Shown here: piece by piece, positions 62,180 to 64,000 of the stretch | Layout: each line of letters begins with the position of its first letter | How positions within the stretch are numbered: position 1 is the first letter of the stretch | NCBI RefSeq assembly: GCF_014652395.1 | Contig: NZ_BMYS01000008.1 | Span: forward strand, 1 to 64,000 | DNA from: Advenella faeciporci | GTDB lineage: Bacteria; Pseudomonadota; Gammaproteobacteria; Burkholderiales; Burkholderiaceae_B | Direction of reading: 5' to 3' | Length of the DNA stretch: 64,000 nucleotides | The notes under the pieces: generated by a model | The model's input: only the letters and a program-made list of their open reading frames with translations | What the model was told of the DNA's origin: nothing | Databases searched by the model: none | Translations under genes and position numbers: made by a program

Positions 62180-63006
62180 ATGAAAGCATTACATTGCAAA
62201 ACGTTTGGGGCACCACGAGAGGTGCTTTCTGTTGAGGATGCACCCATGCCGGAAATAACCCGGCCCGATGAAGTTATTGTCAGGGTGCATTACGCCAGTG
62301 TCAGTCATGCTACCGGGTTGATGATTGAAGGAAAATATCAGCGCAAACCCCCATTTCCTTTTTCTCCGGGAACCGAAGCAGTCGGGATTGTTGAGCAAAA
62401 AGGCAGTGCAGTCATCCATTTATCTGTTGGTCAAAGAGTGGCCTGCATTTGTGATTGGGGCGCCTATGCGGAATATCTGAAATTGCCTCAAACATGGGGT
62501 GTCGGGTCATTGCCTGCGCCAGTACGAAGGAAAAGTGTGAGGTGGCGAAAAAGGCGGGAGCCAGTGAAACCTTGACAGGTACTGATCAATTGGCTGCACA
62601 GGTTAAGCAGCTTACAGCGGGTAAGGGGGTTGATATTATTTTTGACCCGGTTGGCGGATCACTTTTTGCTTCAGCGCTCAGGGCAGCCGCACAGAATGCC
62701 CAGTTAATCAGTATCGGCTTTGCCAGCGGTAAATTGCCCGAGGTGGCCATGAACATTGTGCTGGTTAAAAACCTGACCATTCATGGTTTCTTTTTTGGTC
62801 AATATACCGGTTGGACACCGGCTGATGAACGCATTATGCATGCTGCCATGATGTCCAATGTTATGGAGGTTTTGTTTAGATGGGTGAAGGAAAAAAAACT
62901 GAATCCGGATGTCCAGAAAGTATTTTCTTTGGATCAGGTGCCTGAAGCGATTGAAACGCTTCATGGAAGAAGTGTGACAGGGAAACTGGCAGTAAAAATA
63001 GATTAA
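62180..63006 (+). pseudogene. Quinone oxidoreductase-like (MDR) gene with internal deletion and frameshift
   Basis: The first frame encodes a normal GroES-like N-terminus (MKALHCKTFGAPREVLSVED to GAYAEYLKLP), then continues out of frame to a stop at 62575. A different frame, from about 62490, resumes at GCRVIACASTKEKCEVAKKA and runs through KGVDIIFDPVGGSLFASALR to 63006. The expected stretch between, about 60 residues including the start of the NADPH Rossmann fold (GxxGGVG), is missing. It is therefore nonfunctional unless the assembly is wrong. Confidence 0.85.
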
Positions 63007-63030
63007 AAACTCAACTAGGAGATGAATATT

Positions 63031-63660
63031 ATGAAACGAACGAATATTAGTAAATTTATTGGCATCGGTTTAGTGACCGCTTGCGGTATTTTCAATATGC
63101 AAGCCTTGGCCGCTTCAGACAAATTCCCCGACCATTCCCTGCAGATGGTGGTGGGCTATCCGCCCGGAGGGCCTACGGATATTGTGGCCCGGATTGCCGC
63201 TGCTGAAATGTCCAAAGTATTAAAGCAATCCATTGTTGTTGATAACCGTTCTGGCGCAAGCGGCATGATTGCTGCGGAGTTTGTCAGTAAAGCCAAACCT
63301 GATGGGTATACTTATTTGGCCAATGCGTCTTTGCATGTGATTAATCCCAGTGTGTACCCAAGCATGAAATATGATGCCTTGCCTGGTGTTCCTACTGTGG
63401 CGGACGCGGCCAACCTGCCCGATTTTGATGTGAGTACATGGTATGGTTTGTGGGCGCCCAAGAATACACCTGATGAGGTAGTGCAGACATTGTGGAAAGC
63501 AGCCAGCGAAGCGTTGAAAGAACCCAAGGTGATTGAGCAGTATGCGCAATTGGGTGCAGAGCCCGTTGCGTCTGATCCGGCCACTTTCAAAAAATTCAAT
63601 GAAACCGAATTTGAAAAATGGGGCAAGATCGTTAAGCTTTCAGGGGCGAAGGCAGACTAG
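63031..63660 (+). pseudogene. Bug-family binding protein gene with large in-frame deletion
   Basis: Reads 209 residues where intact Bug proteins are about 320-330. Sec signal and domain 1 start normally (LQMVVGYPPGGPTDIVARIA, IVVDNRSGASGMIAAEFVSK), then NPSVYPSMKYDA jumps directly to LPGVPTVADAANLPDFDVST, which belongs about 110 residues later in the family. The C-terminal domain is complete to GAKAD. The middle of the ligand-binding cleft is lost, so binding is unlikely. ATG 63031 has AGGAG at nine bases. Confidence 0.82.
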
Positions 63661-63714
63661 AGAAATTAATAAAAATTTCTTTCTTGTGGTAAGTGATAAC
63701 TTTAGCTGTTTTTG

Positions 63715-63750
63715 AAAAGTAATGCCCTTGGTGAAATGGGCATTACTTTT
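63715..63750. terminator. Bidirectional terminator
   Basis: AAAAGTAATGCCC (63715-63727) and GGGCATTACTTTT (63738-63750) form a perfect 13-base-pair stem with a ten-base loop; T-rich ends occur on both strands. It separates the Bug-protein remnant from the convergent last gene. Confidence 0.85.
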
Positions 63751-63781
63751 ATATCCGAGAGTGTAAAAGGCCCACCCGGTT

Positions 63782-64000
63782 TCAGTTTTTCAGGGCCTTT
63801 TCCAGTAAGGCATTAACCACATCATTAGTATTGGTATTTTGCGCAATTGCCTGGGCACGAATTTCTTCTATCAATGTTTGTTTGATTTTTACCGGGAATG
63901 GTACCAAACCTTGTGCCTGGTCCAGTTTGCGTTGCTCGCGTCGGTCAAGTTGTGCGCCTGAATCGGTTGAAAAACGGTTGGGGATACCTTCCTGTTTCAT
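63782..64000 (-). CDS. Ribbon-helix-helix-like hypothetical protein, at window edge
   Basis: Seventy-two residues ending at 63782. The last 35 residues (PFPVKIKQTLIEEIRAQAIA, then TNDVVNALLEKALKN) look like a ribbon-helix-helix DNA-binding unit: a short strand followed by two helices. The N-terminus is polar (DSGAQLDRREQRKLDQAQ). The ATG is exactly the last base triplet of the window, so a longer start beyond 64000 is possible. Function unknown; antitoxin-like or chromosome-associated regulators share this fold. Confidence 0.6.
   Translation of the reverse strand: MKQEGIPNRFSTDSGAQLDRREQRKLDQAQGLVPFPVKIKQTLIEEIRAQAIAQNTNTNDVVNALLEKALKN

Noticed and set aside
1-64000. CRISPR arrays, tRNA or rRNA genes
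   Set aside because: I saw no regularly spaced direct repeats and no tRNA or rRNA sequence in the intergenic gaps; gaps are short and mostly hold hairpins or promoters. A tRNA search program would be decisive.

Overview
The window is a bacterial chromosome segment, most likely from a betaproteobacterium of the order Burkholderiales, family Alcaligenaceae (relatives of Bordetella, Advenella, Pusillimonas). This is inferred from conserved gene orders (glyQ-glyS-gmhB-plsC; permease-hda-HAD hydrolase-pcnB-folK divergent from purM; tsaE-amiC-mutL-miaA) and from several Bug-type (tripartite tricarboxylate) solute-binding proteins. I saw no rRNA, tRNA, CRISPR array or prophage.

Layout. 1-250: terminus of an IS3-family (IS150-like) element cut by the window edge, next to small palindromic repeats. 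251-4000: pyruvate kinase, then three small secreted proteins, two of them tandem duplicates rich in Gly, Ser and Ala. 4074-27000: mostly housekeeping genes: YdgA-like protein, gloA, metallopeptidase, plsC, gmhB, glyS, glyQ, a crotonase, class I fumarase, folK, pcnB, hda, purM, miaA, mutL, amiC, tsaE, xerD and ybaK. 27100-28800: accessory patch with a 75-residue membrane-type peptide under a strong promoter containing a dyad, a stand-alone LuxR helix-turn-helix, an ABC-ATPase remnant and a macro-domain protein.

29170-42952: a catabolic region headed by a PcaR/PcaU-type IclR regulator. It encodes a cyclase-family hydrolase, a muconolactone isomerase-like protein, an MBL-fold hydrolase, a SnoaL-like protein, a 3-oxoadipate-type CoA-transferase pair, a branched-chain-type ABC importer with two binding proteins, two alpha/beta-hydrolase proteins lacking the serine nucleophile, and a Bug protein. 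Four promoters in this region carry one shared operator, so the genes look like one regulon. No ring-cleavage dioxygenase is present, so the substrate may be a pre-formed lactone or ring-cleavage product taken up from outside.

43175-57188: a second catabolic region. A peptide-type ABC importer and a class III aminotransferase lie opposite an operon of class III CoA-transferase, thiol dioxygenase (3-mercaptopropionate type), crotonase, ADP-forming-type acyl-CoA synthetase and a second crotonase. Two paralogous IclR regulators flank that operon. The set suggests uptake and breakdown of a sulfur-containing amine or carboxylate through a sulfinate and CoA thioesters. 57307-64000: galE, a membrane-anchored Mrr-fold protein, a YdcF protein, and a LysR-controlled operon (class III CoA-transferase, quinone oxidoreductase, Bug protein) in which the last two genes both carry internal deletions. 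A short ribbon-helix-helix-like gene reaches the right edge.
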